The notes below the pieces were generated by a model. It saw only the letters and a list, made by a program, of their open reading frames with translations. It had not been told where the DNA came from and did no database searches. Below are positions 17,136 through 25,492 of a stretch of DNA of 64,000 nucleotides, one piece after another (the stretch's first letter is position 1; every line of letters begins with the position of its first letter). Source of the DNA: Nonomuraea pusilla. GTDB lineage: Bacteria; Actinomycetota; Actinomycetes; Streptosporangiales; Streptosporangiaceae. The DNA lies in contig NZ_FOBF01000002.1 of NCBI RefSeq assembly GCF_900109355.1, forward strand, positions 1-64,000, in the 5' to 3' direction. A program made the position numbers and the translations under genes.

Positions 17136-19297
17136 CCGGCGACGACGATCCGGACGCCGGGCCCCTGCGTGCCCTGGCCCGGGAGCTGGTGGACATCGCG
17201 GTCACGATCCACGGCGCGGCGTCGCACGCCACGGCCGCGCTGACCGACGACGCGCTGCTGCGCGCCGTGCCACGCGCCCCCTCGGCGGCCCGTCCCGCCT
17301 ACCGCGCGCTGCTGCGGGCCACGACGAACAGCCGGGGCCTCGGTTACTCGTTCACCGGAGGCCCGCTGGGGGCCGCGGCCGCCAAGGCCGGCGCCATGCT
17401 GGGGGCCGAGAGCCTGGCCGTACGGGTGCTGGCCACGTCGCTGCGGTTGCGCGTGGCGGCGGTGGCGGTCGCGCATCCCGAGCTGACCGAGGACCCCATG
17501 CTCGCCCGGCTCATCGAGGCGGCCGCCGCCGACCGCGACGTGGAGGCCGTACGGGCCCTGCGCGCCCTGCTCAAGGACCGTGGCGCGGTGCGCGCGCTCA
17601 GCCAGCTCGCGCCGGTCTTCGGCGAGGTCCTCGCGCTGCGCGCGCTGCTGGACGAGAACCCGCTCAACGACGCCGCCGCCTGGCTCATCGCGACGGGACG
17701 CGGCTTCGCCACCGCCGATCCGCTCTTCGGCGTGAGCAACAGGGCGATCGCCGTCCTCGACGTCGGGGAGGGCGCCGCGCGCCGGGTCGAGCTGACCGCG
17801 GCCGAGTCCGCCCGGCTGTGCGCGCGCGGCTCGCTGCTCGGCTTCCTGTCCAACATCAGCACGATCGGCACCACCGGGCGCGCCCTCCTCCAGAGCGTCG
17901 AGGGGCCGGACGGCGTGATCCGCCACGTCCTGCACGCGCCCGGCATGCGCGTGGGACGTCCCGACGGCGAGTCGCCCCAGGACCTGCTCGGCGCGTTCAG
18001 CAGCGCCGTCCTGGCCGCCAGCCCCTACAGCCGCGCCCTGGCCAAGGCCGTGGCCGACTACGGGCCGCCGCCGGGCGCCGAACTGGCGCTCGTCGGGCAC
18101 AGCGCGGGCGGGGCGGCGATCATGAACCTGGCCCAGGACCCCGCCTTCTGCGCCCGGCACACGGTCACGCACGCCGTCGCCGTCGGCTCGCCCGTCGACT
18201 TCAAACGCCCCGCCGACCCGCGCACCTGGGTGGCCAGCATCACCAACCAGCACGACATCATCCCCACCCTCGACGGGCAGGGCGCCGGCACCTGCTTCGA
18301 CCTGCACCCCGACTGGTACGTGGTGGACTACAGCGACTCCACCCACCTGTTCCCGCAGTGCCACAGCATCGAGCGCTACCTCGCCAACCTCACCGACGAC
18401 CTGCCCGAGGCCCGCGATCACATAGAGCAGCGGCTCGCCCCGTACCGGGGGCGGGTGGTGCGCTCCCAGGCGTACCTGCTGTTCGACCGCCCGCCCGCTC
18501 CCGAACGGCTCCCCTTCCCGGCCGTGCCCGTCCATGCCGTGGACGGGCCCGAGGGAGCCGTCGAGCTGCCGATCAGGTGCCGCGACGGCGACGCGCTCAC
18601 GGCCTGGTTCGCCGTCGGCCCGGCGGCGGCGGCCGGGCTGCTGGAGGGCACGGGGCTCGGTCCCGTCGTGCGGGTGGCGGGGCGGGCGCTGGTCGTCGTG
18701 CACGCCGCCCGGAACCGGCGCACCGGCGTGGGCGACTACGCCGAGTTGCAGGTCGGCGTGGTCGTGCCGGGGCCGTTCCGTCCGTCCGCCCGGTCCGGCC
18801 CGCCGGGGTGGGGCCTGCACCTCCCCGGCCGGGTGGACTTTCTGCGGGCCGCGGACGTGCGCCGCTCCGGCGGTTTCCTCGTCGGCTCCGCGGTCGACAG
18901 CGCGGTCGTCCAGGCGCTGGGCGCGAGGCTGTGGGGCGGCGAGACGTACCTGACGGCTCTGGAGCTGCGGCTCGGCCCCCGGTCCGCGCACCTCGCCGCC
19001 GACCGGATCCTCACCCTGCGCGGGCGGCTCGGACCTGGCCTGCCGCTGAACGATCGCGGCCTGGTCGGCTATGCCCGTGAGGCCGGCGCCGTGCTGCGCT
19101 CCCGCGTACGCGCCCGCGGGCGGGCCCGGCTCCACGCGGCGCCGTCGCTGCGGCTGGTCGTCGAGCCGCGGTCGGCCCACCCGCTGGCCGGTCGGCTGCG
19201 CGAGCTGGGCCTCGACGGCGCCCGCCCGCTGCTGTGCCTGTCGGCCACCACCCGCCAGACGCTGCGGGACGCCGCCGTCCCGGTGCCGCCGGGCTGA
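17132..19297 (+). CDS. large lipase-like alpha/beta hydrolase with decarboxylase-like C-terminal domain
   Basis: A 721-residue protein whose start overlaps the dioxygenase stop (ATGA). Residues 1-250 are helical with no recognised family. Around residues 300-430 lies an alpha/beta hydrolase of lipase type: nucleophile elbow GHSAGG with Ser324, an acid candidate after SITNQHDIIPTLDG, and a later His (CHSIERY). The last 250 residues have the feel of the acetoacetate decarboxylase-like fold (RRTGVGDYAELQVGVVVPG, then GARLWGGETYL), but the catalytic lysine position after the WG motif seems absent. In this operon it may release fatty acids from lipid for oxidation, or act on the oxidised product. 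The hydrolase call is firm; the C-terminal domain assignment is tentative. Confidence 0.75.
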   Translation: MTGDDDPDAGPLRALARELVDIAVTIHGAASHATAALTDDALLRAVPRAPSAARPAYRALLRATTNSRGLGYSFTGGPLGAAAAKAGAMLGAESLAVRVLATSLRLRVAAVAVAHPELTEDPMLARLIEAAAADRDVEAVRALRALLKDRGAVRALSQLAPVFGEVLALRALLDENPLNDAAAWLIATGRGFATADPLFGVSNRAIAVLDVGEGAARRVELTAAESARLCARGSLLGFLSNISTIGTTGRALLQSVEGPDGVIRHVLHAPGMRVGRPDGESPQDLLGAFSSAVLAASPYSRALAKAVADYGPPPGAELALVGHSAGGAAIMNLAQDPAFCARHTVTHAVAVGSPVDFKRPADPRTWVASITNQHDIIPTLDGQGAGTCFDLHPDWYVVDYSDSTHLFPQCHSIERYLANLTDDLPEARDHIEQRLAPYRGRVVRSQAYLLFDRPPAPERLPFPAVPVHAVDGPEGAVELPIRCRDGDALTAWFAVGPAAAAGLLEGTGLGPVVRVAGRALVVVHAARNRRTGVGDYAELQVGVVVPGPFRPSARSGPPGWGLHLPGRVDFLRAADVRRSGGFLVGSAVDSAVVQALGARLWGGETYLTALELRLGPRSAHLAADRILTLRGRLGPGLPLNDRGLVGYAREAGAVLRSRVRARGRARLHAAPSLRLVVEPRSAHPLAGRLRELGLDGARPLLCLSATTRQTLRDAAVPVPPG

Positions 19298-19307
19298 CGG
19301 AGGAGCC

Positions 19308-19649
19308 ATGCCCGCCCGGATCCCCGCGATCATCGCGCACGCCGAGGTCCTGCGCGCGGACGCCCGCGCCCTCGCCGCCTGCGCCGAGCGTCTGCGCGCC
19401 GTCGAGGCAGGCCTGAAGGCGGGCGACGGGACCCCTCCCTGGCTGCGCGCGGCGGTGACCGCCCACCTGGCGGCGTGCGTCACCGCCGCCGCCGACCTGG
19501 AGTCGTCCGCCCGCCACCTGCTCCGCTACGCGGAGAAGGCGGGCGCCGGCCACGCCGAGGACATGGGGCCCGCCGGCACCCAGCGGCCCGGTGACGAAGG
19601 CTCCGCCGGCCACGACGGGGGGCGCGAGAGCGGGCCGGCTGTTGGCTGA
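19308..19649 (+). CDS. small helical protein, last gene of the P450/dioxygenase operon
   Basis: A 113-residue protein of unknown function starting 10 bases after the hydrolase stop, with an excellent Shine-Dalgarno (GGAGGAG). The first 80 residues form two Ala-rich amphipathic helices separated by a GDGTPPWLR turn, a hairpin outline somewhat like WXG100-type proteins although the WXG motif is absent. The C-terminal 30 residues are Gly-rich and disordered. It may be a partner of the upstream enzymes. I do not recognise a family. Confidence 0.6.
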   Translation: MPARIPAIIAHAEVLRADARALAACAERLRAVEAGLKAGDGTPPWLRAAVTAHLAACVTAAADLESSARHLLRYAEKAGAGHAEDMGPAGTQRPGDEGSAGHDGGRESGPAVG

Positions 19650-19862
19650 GATCGCCGACGAGGAGGTGGGAATCGCGCTCACCCGGCTGTGGTGTGCCGC
19701 TCGACTGTTGAGTTACGGGTCCTGAGCTACGGTCAAGGCACCAACCCTGCACACACCCTGATCACCCGCCATCCCCGGTCTGCCCGGCAAGGCAACGGCC
19801 CCGCCTCGCCCGCAGAAGGTCGGCGATCGCGGGGCCGGGTGCTTGATCCGACCGTCAGCTCC

Positions 19863-20078
19863 TCAACGAGACGACTCTCTCAGCATCGGCCTGGTCTTCG
19901 TGGTGGAGGTGCGGCCCAGTGTTTCCCGCGCCACCTCCATCTCCACTCGGGCCGCCGGCATGGGGGAGGAGACGAACCCGGTGTCGGTCCACGCCTCGCC
20001 CATGGCGAGGCGTTCCTGCAGTTGCCGCTGATGCGCGACCGCAACGGGTTCCGCCGTCAAGGTGGACGGGCCCAGGAT
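19863..20078 (-). pseudogene. tyrosine recombinase (phage-type integrase) fragment
   Basis: The 72-residue frame reads like the catalytic region of actinomycete integrases. The part HQRQLQERLAMGEAWTDTGFV corresponds to the stretch usually followed by VFTT, and VARETLGRTSTTKT resembles the LGHSSI.TT block that precedes the catalytic tyrosine. The conserved part between these blocks, holding the HxxR residues, is missing and no Tyr follows, so the gene has lost its N-terminus and an internal segment. It marks a former integration event. Base composition is like the surroundings. Confidence 0.6.
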
Positions 20079-20090
20079 GCTCGGCCCCGT

Positions 20091-20340
20091 CTACTCGGCC
20101 GGCTTGGCCTCGTCAGCTGACCCGGCCTGCCCGCCGCAGAACGCCGCCTTGACGAGCCCGTCCAGCAGCTTGGGACAAGTGGCGAGGTCGAATGCGGCGT
20201 CGCCGGCGGTCAGCGAGGCGGTCAGGGTCTTGCCGCCGTCGGGCGTGCTGCACATCAGCGCCGCGTAGCCCGCCGTTGTGGTTGAGAACGGTGCCGCAGC
20301 CAGGGCCCAGGTCCTGCACGAACATGTCGAATCCGTCCGC
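20091..20340 (-). pseudogene. C-terminal relic of a serine hydrolase (class C beta-lactamase/DD-peptidase type)
   Basis: Two frames together give a familiar ending. MFVQDLGPGCGTVLNHNGG (from 20325) is followed, in another frame, by YAALMCSTPDGGKTLTASLT and a tail ending AAFCGG. In intact DD-carboxypeptidase/beta-lactamase-like proteins the H-N-G box is followed by a GYxALMxSTPDG stretch, so a small frame-breaking deletion has occurred near 20270. A stop codon lies just upstream of the fragment, and the catalytic SxxK part is missing. The cysteines suggest the parent protein was secreted. Confidence 0.65.
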
Positions 20341-20522
20341 TCAGGGCGCCTCCCTCCCGGTGCTCCTCGAAGGACCTGCGCGGGCCGCGGCGCGATCCGC
20401 CCGACCCGGACGGAGCCATCCTCTGTTTGGGGCTCGGGCACGGTGGCAGGGAGGGCGACGGGGTGCCCGGTGGGGACCGGGCGACGAACGTACGTGAGCG
20501 ATCAAGGTGACGGGGGACCGTG

Positions 20523-20921
20523 ATGGCGAACTGGACGGAGAGCGAGCTGGAAAGGCTCGCGGCCGCGGAAGAGCTCGAGATCGCGCCGAGGAACGATGAT
20601 GGGAGCCTGCGGGCGGCCACGACGATCTGGGTCGTCCGTGTCGGCGGCGACCTCTACGTCCGTTCCTGGCGGGGCGAGGCCGGGAGCTGGTTCCGTGCGG
20701 CGCGGCGGACCCGCGAGGGCCACGTCAGCGCCGACGGCGTGGAGAAGGACGTCCGCCTCCTCGACGCGGGCGACGAGGTCGGCGCCGCCGTGGACGACGC
20801 CTATCGGAGCAAGTACCAGCGGTACGCGGGCAGCTACCTGGAGCCGATGCTGGAGCCGCGGGCACGCTCGGCGACCCTCAGGCTCGTACCGGACGAGACG
20901 GGGACCGCGCCACGAGCGTGA
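20523..20921 (+). CDS. DUF2255-family protein
   Basis: A 132-residue soluble protein of the DUF2255 group, small beta-rich proteins of unknown function common in actinomycetes. It begins WTESELERLAAAEELEIAPR and contains TIWVVRVGGDLYVRSWRGEAGSWFRAARR, the characteristic core. The family resembles nitroreductase-like split-barrels in outline. The ATG at 20523 directly follows a GTG (20520), with GGGGGA 5 bases upstream. It stands alone and is convergent with a SHOCT gene. Confidence 0.8.
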   Translation: MANWTESELERLAAAEELEIAPRNDDGSLRAATTIWVVRVGGDLYVRSWRGEAGSWFRAARRTREGHVSADGVEKDVRLLDAGDEVGAAVDDAYRSKYQRYAGSYLEPMLEPRARSATLRLVPDETGTAPRA

Positions 20922-20986
20922 GCGCGGGCGTGGCACGCCGGTGGAGGCTCGCGCCGCCCCCGGCGTGGAGGTCCGGTACGGCCCGG

Positions 20987-21250
20987 TCAGGTGCCGATCG
21001 GGTGGTCGTGCCTGCCACGCAGGGTGGCCAGGCGGGCCTGGTACTCGTCGCTGTCGATCTCGCCGCGGGCGAACCGCTGCGCCAGGATGTCCTCCGGCGC
21101 CGCCTCCCGCGGTGGCATGTCACGGCTGGTCGTCCTGCCCATGTAGCGGGCGGCCAGCACGATCGCCGTGATGAGCGCGCCCCAGAACACCAGTGTGGTG
21201 AAGATCATGAGGGCCATGCCCCATCCGCCGGCGCCGTAACCCCACATCAT
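20987..21250 (-). CDS. SHOCT-domain small membrane protein
   Basis: An 87-residue protein with one N-terminal transmembrane helix (MALMIFTTLVFWGALITAIV) preceded by a Trp/Gly-rich MMWGYGAGGWG segment, and a C-terminal SHOCT motif (ILAQRFARGEIDSDEYQARL), a short helical pair often found at protein termini and thought to aid oligomerisation. The ATG at 21250 has GAGGTG 6 bases upstream. It lies 186 bases downstream of the response regulator on the same strand, and similar small proteins often belong to such regulons. Confidence 0.85.
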   Translation of the reverse strand: MMWGYGAGGWGMALMIFTTLVFWGALITAIVLAARYMGRTTSRDMPPREAAPEDILAQRFARGEIDSDEYQARLATLRGRHDHPIGT

Positions 21251-21436
21251 CGTGATCACCTCGTACCTTCTCGCTTTCCTCCAGCCTGCGCCTCGCCGCT
21301 CGGCCCGGCAAAGGTCGTTGGTCCCCTTTCCCGGGGTCTTAGGTAAACGGTCGCGCGGGTCAGCGGGGGAGGCGCAGGCCGGCCCGCGGCCGGGCACGGC
21401 CCACAGGACGAGCGGCCGTCGTGGCCGTGCCGGGCG

Positions 21437-22099
21437 TCAGGTGTCGCGGGGGGAGACGAGGCCGGACTCGTAGGCGAGGACCACGAGCTGGGCCCGATCC
21501 CGGGCCCCGACCTTGGTCATGGCCCGGTTGATGTGGGTTTTCGCGGTCAGTGAGCTGATCATCATGAGGTCGGCGATCTCGTCGTTGGACAGGCCCTGGG
21601 CCACCAGGGCGACGGCCTCGCGCTCGCGGTTGGTCAGCTCTTCCAGCCCCCTGCCCGCGCCGGTGTGAAGCGGCTGGGCGACGTACCGGTCGATGAGCTT
21701 GCGCGTGATGGACGGTGCGAGCAGGGCGTCACCCCGCGCGGCCACGCGTACGGCGTGCAGGAAGTCCTCCGGCACGATGTCCTTGACGAGGAATCCGGCC
21801 GCGCCGGCGCGCAGCGCCCTGAAGACGTACTCGTCCATGCCGTAGTTCGTCAGGATGACGACGTGCACCCCGGCCAGGGCCGGGTCGGCGGCGATGCGGC
21901 GGGTCGCCTCGATGCCGTCGAGGACCGGCATCTGGACGTCGATGAGCGCCACGTCGGGCCGGTGCTCCCGGACCAGGGCCAGGCCCTCGTCCCCGTCGGA
22001 GGCCTCGGCCACCACCTCGATGTCGTCCTCCAGGTCGAGGAGGGCGCGGAAGCCGCTGCGGATCAGCGGCTGGTCGTCGACCAGCACGACCCTGATCAC
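21437..22099 (-). CDS. NarL/LuxR-family response regulator
   Basis: A 220-residue response regulator. The receiver domain has the acidic pair DD at 8-9, the phosphoacceptor Asp54 in ALIDVQMP and the conserved Lys in FLVKDIVPED. The C-terminal LuxR-type HTH is clear (LTNREREAVALVAQGLSNDE, then KTHINRAMTKVGARDRAQLV). Its start overlaps the histidine kinase stop by four bases, so the two form a two-component pair. Targets cannot be read; the nearby SHOCT gene is a candidate. Confidence 0.95.
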   Translation of the reverse strand: MIRVVLVDDQPLIRSGFRALLDLEDDIEVVAEASDGDEGLALVREHRPDVALIDVQMPVLDGIEATRRIAADPALAGVHVVILTNYGMDEYVFRALRAGAAGFLVKDIVPEDFLHAVRVAARGDALLAPSITRKLIDRYVAQPLHTGAGRGLEELTNREREAVALVAQGLSNDEIADLMMISSLTAKTHINRAMTKVGARDRAQLVVLAYESGLVSPRDT

Positions 22100-23223
22100 G
22101 ACGCCGGCTCCAGGGGGAGTTCGGCCTGGACGCTGAAGCCGCCCTCGCCGCGCGGGGCGGCGCGCAGCCGGCCGCCGAGGGCGGTGACCCGTTCCCGCAT
22201 CCCGAGCAGCCCGACGCCGGGCACCGGCGCGGCGCCGGGCGTGGCGGTGCCGTCGTCGTCGATGCGCACGGCGAGCGCGCCGGGGCGGTAGTCGATCTGG
22301 ACGGACGCCGTCGCGGCGGCGGCGTGACGGGCGATGTTGGTGAGGGACTCCTGAACGATGCGGTAGACGGTCCGGTCCAGGGCGGCAGGCACGTCGGGCC
22401 GTTCGCCCCGGATCGTCAGCGTCGCGTCGAGGCCGGTGGTCCGGGCCCGTTCGACCAGCGCCGGGATGTGGTCGAGCCCGCGCGGCGGGGCGGTGTCGTC
22501 GTCGCGCAGCACCTGCAGGGTCGCGCGGAGCTCCCTGGTCGCCTCACGCCCGGCCTCCTGGATCGCGAGCAGGGCCTCCGGCACCGGCTCGCCCTTCTTG
22601 CGGGCGACGTGCACCGCGACCTCGGCCTGCACCTTGATGATCGAGATCTGGTGGACGAGCGAGTCGTGCAGCTCCCGCGCGATGTGCAGCCGTTCCTCGT
22701 CGGCCCGGCGCCGCGCGATCTCCTCGCGGGTGCGTTCGGCCTCCTCCGCCCGCCGCTCGGCCTGCCGCAACGCCTCCCCGGCGGCGCCGGCCGCGATCAG
22801 CCAGGCCAGCTCCAGGGCGCCTCTGGCCTGCGCGAACGCCTCGCCGGTGTCGTGCAGGCCCGAGGCCATGGCCGCGAGGGGGAGCGCGGCCAGCATGGTC
22901 ACGCTCGCCGCCACCGTGACGGCGCGATGCCCCGCCCGCACCGCCGCGTACACCGCGAACAGGTACGCGACGGCGGGCACGTCGAACCCGGCCGCCTGGT
23001 AGGTCACCGCGCACAGCCCGGTGACCGCCAGGACGACGACCGGGGCCCGCCGCCGCGCGGCCAGCGCCAGCCCGCCGGCCGCCAGCGACGCGTGGCCGAG
23101 CAGGTCGAGGTGGGCGCCGGAGCGCTGCCCGGACAGCCCGGTGATCAGCAACGCCGCCGCCACACCCACGGCGATCGCCCAGTCCACGACGCTCGCACGG
23201 ACACGGAACCGCCCAGTACTCAT
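22096..23223 (-). CDS. two-component sensor histidine kinase (HisKA_3 type)
   Basis: A 375-residue membrane sensor. About five hydrophobic segments occupy residues 10-150 with little outside the membrane, as in DesK-like or cell-envelope sensors. A coiled-coil linker rich in Arg and Glu leads to the dimerisation box with the phosphoaccepting His (ARELHDSLVHQISIIKVQAE). The ATPase domain follows with VRIDDDG and GVGLLGMRERV as its N/G boxes. It is coupled to the response regulator by a four-base overlap. The ATG at 23223 has only a weak Shine-Dalgarno. Confidence 0.94.
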   Translation of the reverse strand: MSTGRFRVRASVVDWAIAVGVAAALLITGLSGQRSGAHLDLLGHASLAAGGLALAARRRAPVVVLAVTGLCAVTYQAAGFDVPAVAYLFAVYAAVRAGHRAVTVAASVTMLAALPLAAMASGLHDTGEAFAQARGALELAWLIAAGAAGEALRQAERRAEEAERTREEIARRRADEERLHIARELHDSLVHQISIIKVQAEVAVHVARKKGEPVPEALLAIQEAGREATRELRATLQVLRDDDTAPPRGLDHIPALVERARTTGLDATLTIRGERPDVPAALDRTVYRIVQESLTNIARHAAAATASVQIDYRPGALAVRIDDDGTATPGAAPVPGVGLLGMRERVTALGGRLRAAPRGEGGFSVQAELPLEPAS

Positions 23224-23440
23224 GTGCGCACCCTAGCGGGATGTCCGCCCGAACGTCTCCTGCGCAGGGACGACAGCCGGCTACCGCATCCGCGGTACCG
23301 TCCCGCCGCTCCTGCGGCGTCCGCGGCAGCCGGGTGCCGCAGGAGCGGCAGGACGGAACGCCCGCGCCCGCCGGACGACCGGGGGCGGTCCGGCCGGAGA
23401 TGATCAGGACGTCCAGCGATCAGAGGAGAAGAAGCACTCC

Positions 23441-23848
23441 ATGTCCGTACGTCACCTGTTCGCCGCCCTGTCCGGCGATCCCGGGCTCGCCCCTCCGGCG
23501 GCCGCGCGCTTCCTGGCGCACGCCGGCCCCGTCAGCGCCTACACCTTCACCGCCGGGCGCTTCTGGTCCGCGGTGGCCGCGCTGCTGGCGCTGGCCGGGG
23601 TCGTCGTCGGCGGCCTGGCCCTGGCCCGCTCCCGACGCCGTGCCGCCGGCGGCAGGCGCGGAGCCGTCGCGGCGCTCGCGGCGGGGCTGGTCGGCACGGT
23701 CATCGGCGGGCTGGTCGTCGCCGCGGCGGAGGGTGGTCCCGGCACCGGCTACGGCATAGTCGGGGGCGTCGTCGCCCTGGCCGTCGGGCTGGTCGCCCTG
23801 CTCCTCGGCGGGCTGGCCCTGGCCCGCTCCCGCCGCGCCGTCTCGTAG
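23441..23848 (+). CDS. DUF6223-family membrane protein
   Basis: A 135-residue protein with an MSVRHLFAA start and three or four hydrophobic helices. Two segments are an internal repeat: VVGGLALARSRRRAAGGRRG and LLGGLALARSRRAVS, each after a Gly-rich helix. This doubled GGLALARS pattern is typical of the DUF6223 group in Streptomyces relatives, of unknown function. GGAGAAGAAG precedes the start. It is divergent from the histidine kinase and could be part of its regulon. Confidence 0.78.
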   Translation: MSVRHLFAALSGDPGLAPPAAARFLAHAGPVSAYTFTAGRFWSAVAALLALAGVVVGGLALARSRRRAAGGRRGAVAALAAGLVGTVIGGLVVAAAEGGPGTGYGIVGGVVALAVGLVALLLGGLALARSRRAVS

Positions 23849-23864
23849 CCGGCCTGCCGCCGCC

Positions 23865-24314
23865 TCACCAGGTCTTGCCGGCCTGCTCCCGGATCGTACG
23901 GTTGATCCGGTTGAAGAAGTTGGTCAGCGCGATCTCCAGGTTGATCGTGGACAGCTGCTTCTCGTCGAAATGGGCGGCGGCGGCGTCCCAGATCTCGTCG
24001 GTCACGCCCGGCGCGCCGTCCTGGATCCGGGTGGCGGCCTCGGCCAGCGCGAGCGCCGCCCGCTCCGCCTCGGTGAAGAACGGCGTCTCGCGCCAGGCCA
24101 CCACGTTGTGCAGCCGCTCGTCGGTCTCTCCGTGCTGCCTGGCCGCCGCGACGCCGGCGAAGACACACGGGCTGCAGCCGTTGATCTGGCTGACCCGCAG
24201 GTGGATCAGGGCGAGCAGCCGCGGGTCGACGCCGCCGGCGTGAATCCCCTTGTAGAGGTGCTGGATCCCCGTCATCACGTCGGCGTTCGCCCGGCTCTTC
24301 ATGCGTGCTTCCAT
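23865..24314 (-). CDS. carboxymuconolactone decarboxylase/AhpD-like protein
   Basis: A 149-residue protein of the AhpD/CMD superfamily. The peroxidatic redox motif is present as NGCSPCVFAG, with CxxC followed by a residue pattern of AhpD-like disulfide reductases, and the helix RLLALIHLRVSQI lies before it. Such proteins reduce peroxides or organic hydroperoxides, or act as thiol oxidoreductases. The ATG at 24314 has AAGGAG 8 bases upstream; ATG 24302 is a second choice. It is divergent from an ECF41 sigma factor, a well-known genomic pairing, so it is very likely that sigma factor's target. Confidence 0.92.
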   Translation of the reverse strand: MEARMKSRANADVMTGIQHLYKGIHAGGVDPRLLALIHLRVSQINGCSPCVFAGVAAARQHGETDERLHNVVAWRETPFFTEAERAALALAEAATRIQDGAPGVTDEIWDAAAAHFDEKQLSTINLEIALTNFFNRINRTIREQAGKTW

Positions 24315-24396
24315 GGGTTCTGCTCCTTCGTCGGTTACCTGTGCCCGTGCGGGCGCGTCATCCCCATGACGGAGCGGATCCGAGGAAGGTAACGAC

Positions 24397-25266
24397 ATGT
24401 CCGACAGCAGCCCGGCCGACCTGGTGGCCACGACGTTCGAGGCCCAGCGCGACCGCCTGCACGCGGTCGCCCACCGCATGCTCGGGTCGCACGCCGACGC
24501 CGAGGACGTCGTCCAGGAGGCCTGGCTGCGGCTCTCCCGGCAGGACACCACGACCATCCACAACCTGGCCGGCTGGCTGACCACGGTGGTCGGCCGGATC
24601 AGCCTCGACGTCCTGCGATCGCGCCAGACCCACCCCGAGGCGTCCGACGACGACCGGCTGCCCGAACTCGTCGACGACGGCCCCGCGCCGGAGGACGACG
24701 TGACGCTCGCCGACTCGGTCGGGCTCGCGCTCCTCGTCGTCCTGGAGACGCTGAGGCCGGGCGAGCGGCTGGCGTTCGTGCTGCACGACCTGTTCGCGGT
24801 GCCGTTCGACGAGATCGGCCAGATCCTCGGCAAGTCGCCCGACGCCGCCAAGATGCTCGCCAGCCGGGCCCGCAGGAAGGTGCAGGCGTCCGAGCGACCG
24901 ACGGCCGCGGGACGGGAGCAGCGAGAGGTGGTCCACGCCTTCCTGGCAGCGGCGCGCCGGGGCGACTTCGAGGGACTGCTGCGCGTGCTGGACCCGGAGG
25001 TGAGGCTGACCGTCGACACCCCCGACGGCCCGGTCGTCACCATCGGGGCCACCCAGGTCGCCGCCGGCGCGCGGCTGGGCGCGGATGCGGCTGCCCGGAG
25101 GCGGGCGCTGCTCGTCGACGGCCTTCCCGGCGTCGTGTCCTGGGGTGAGGACGGCGCCCCGCTCTCGGTCCTCGCGTTCACCGTCGCCGACGGCCGGATC
25201 ATCGCCATCACGTTGGTGACCGACCGGGCCGTGCTCGCGTCGATGAACCTGCCGTACCTGGGGTGA
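24397..25266 (+). CDS. ECF41-type (SigJ-like) sigma factor with SnoaL-like C-terminal domain
   Basis: A 289-residue sigma factor longer than ordinary ECFs. Region 2 (RLHAVAHRMLGSHADAEDVVQEAWLRL) and region 4 (PFDEIGQILGKSPDAAKMLASRAR) are clear. Residues about 175-289 form a SnoaL/NTF2-like domain (EVVHAFLAAARRGDFEGLLRV onward), which in ECF41 factors replaces a separate anti-sigma factor and tunes activity through its C-terminal extension. The AhpD-like partner gene lies divergently 82 bases away, the classic ECF41 arrangement. I did not find a clean ECF41 promoter motif in that gap. Confidence 0.93.
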   Translation: MSDSSPADLVATTFEAQRDRLHAVAHRMLGSHADAEDVVQEAWLRLSRQDTTTIHNLAGWLTTVVGRISLDVLRSRQTHPEASDDDRLPELVDDGPAPEDDVTLADSVGLALLVVLETLRPGERLAFVLHDLFAVPFDEIGQILGKSPDAAKMLASRARRKVQASERPTAAGREQREVVHAFLAAARRGDFEGLLRVLDPEVRLTVDTPDGPVVTIGATQVAAGARLGADAAARRRALLVDGLPGVVSWGEDGAPLSVLAFTVADGRIIAITLVTDRAVLASMNLPYLG

Positions 25267-25492
25267 GTCACCCGCACCCGCCTACTGCCTGGTGGTGACG
25301 GGGGCCGGGCTGGGTATGTCCATTCCCGCGAACAACAGCGCCGCCAGGGGCCGCGGCCGGTGTGTCCGCCAGGCATGTCCGGAAAGGGCGGCTGACTCAT
25401 CGACTGCTGAAGGGGAGGGTGGCGGTGATGTCCATCTGGTCCAGGTCGTGGTGCGAGGGGCGACGGGTCGTCTCCGGTCGGGGAGACCGGCG

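Larger units (their letters stand above)
19650..20522. other. gene-poor stretch with two degraded gene relics
   Basis: No intact gene is supported over these 870 bases. Bases 19650-19860 show nothing recognisable: open frames are short and no repeats or tRNA are seen. The middle and right parts contain fragments of a tyrosine integrase and of a serine hydrolase, described separately. The region lies at the boundary between the oxylipin-like operon and an accessory gene stretch and looks like the scar of a lost mobile element. Confidence 0.6.

Noticed and set aside
19308-19649. Type VII secretion (WXG100) protein
   Set aside because: The helical hairpin outline is similar, but there is no WXG motif, no partner and no secretion genes nearby.
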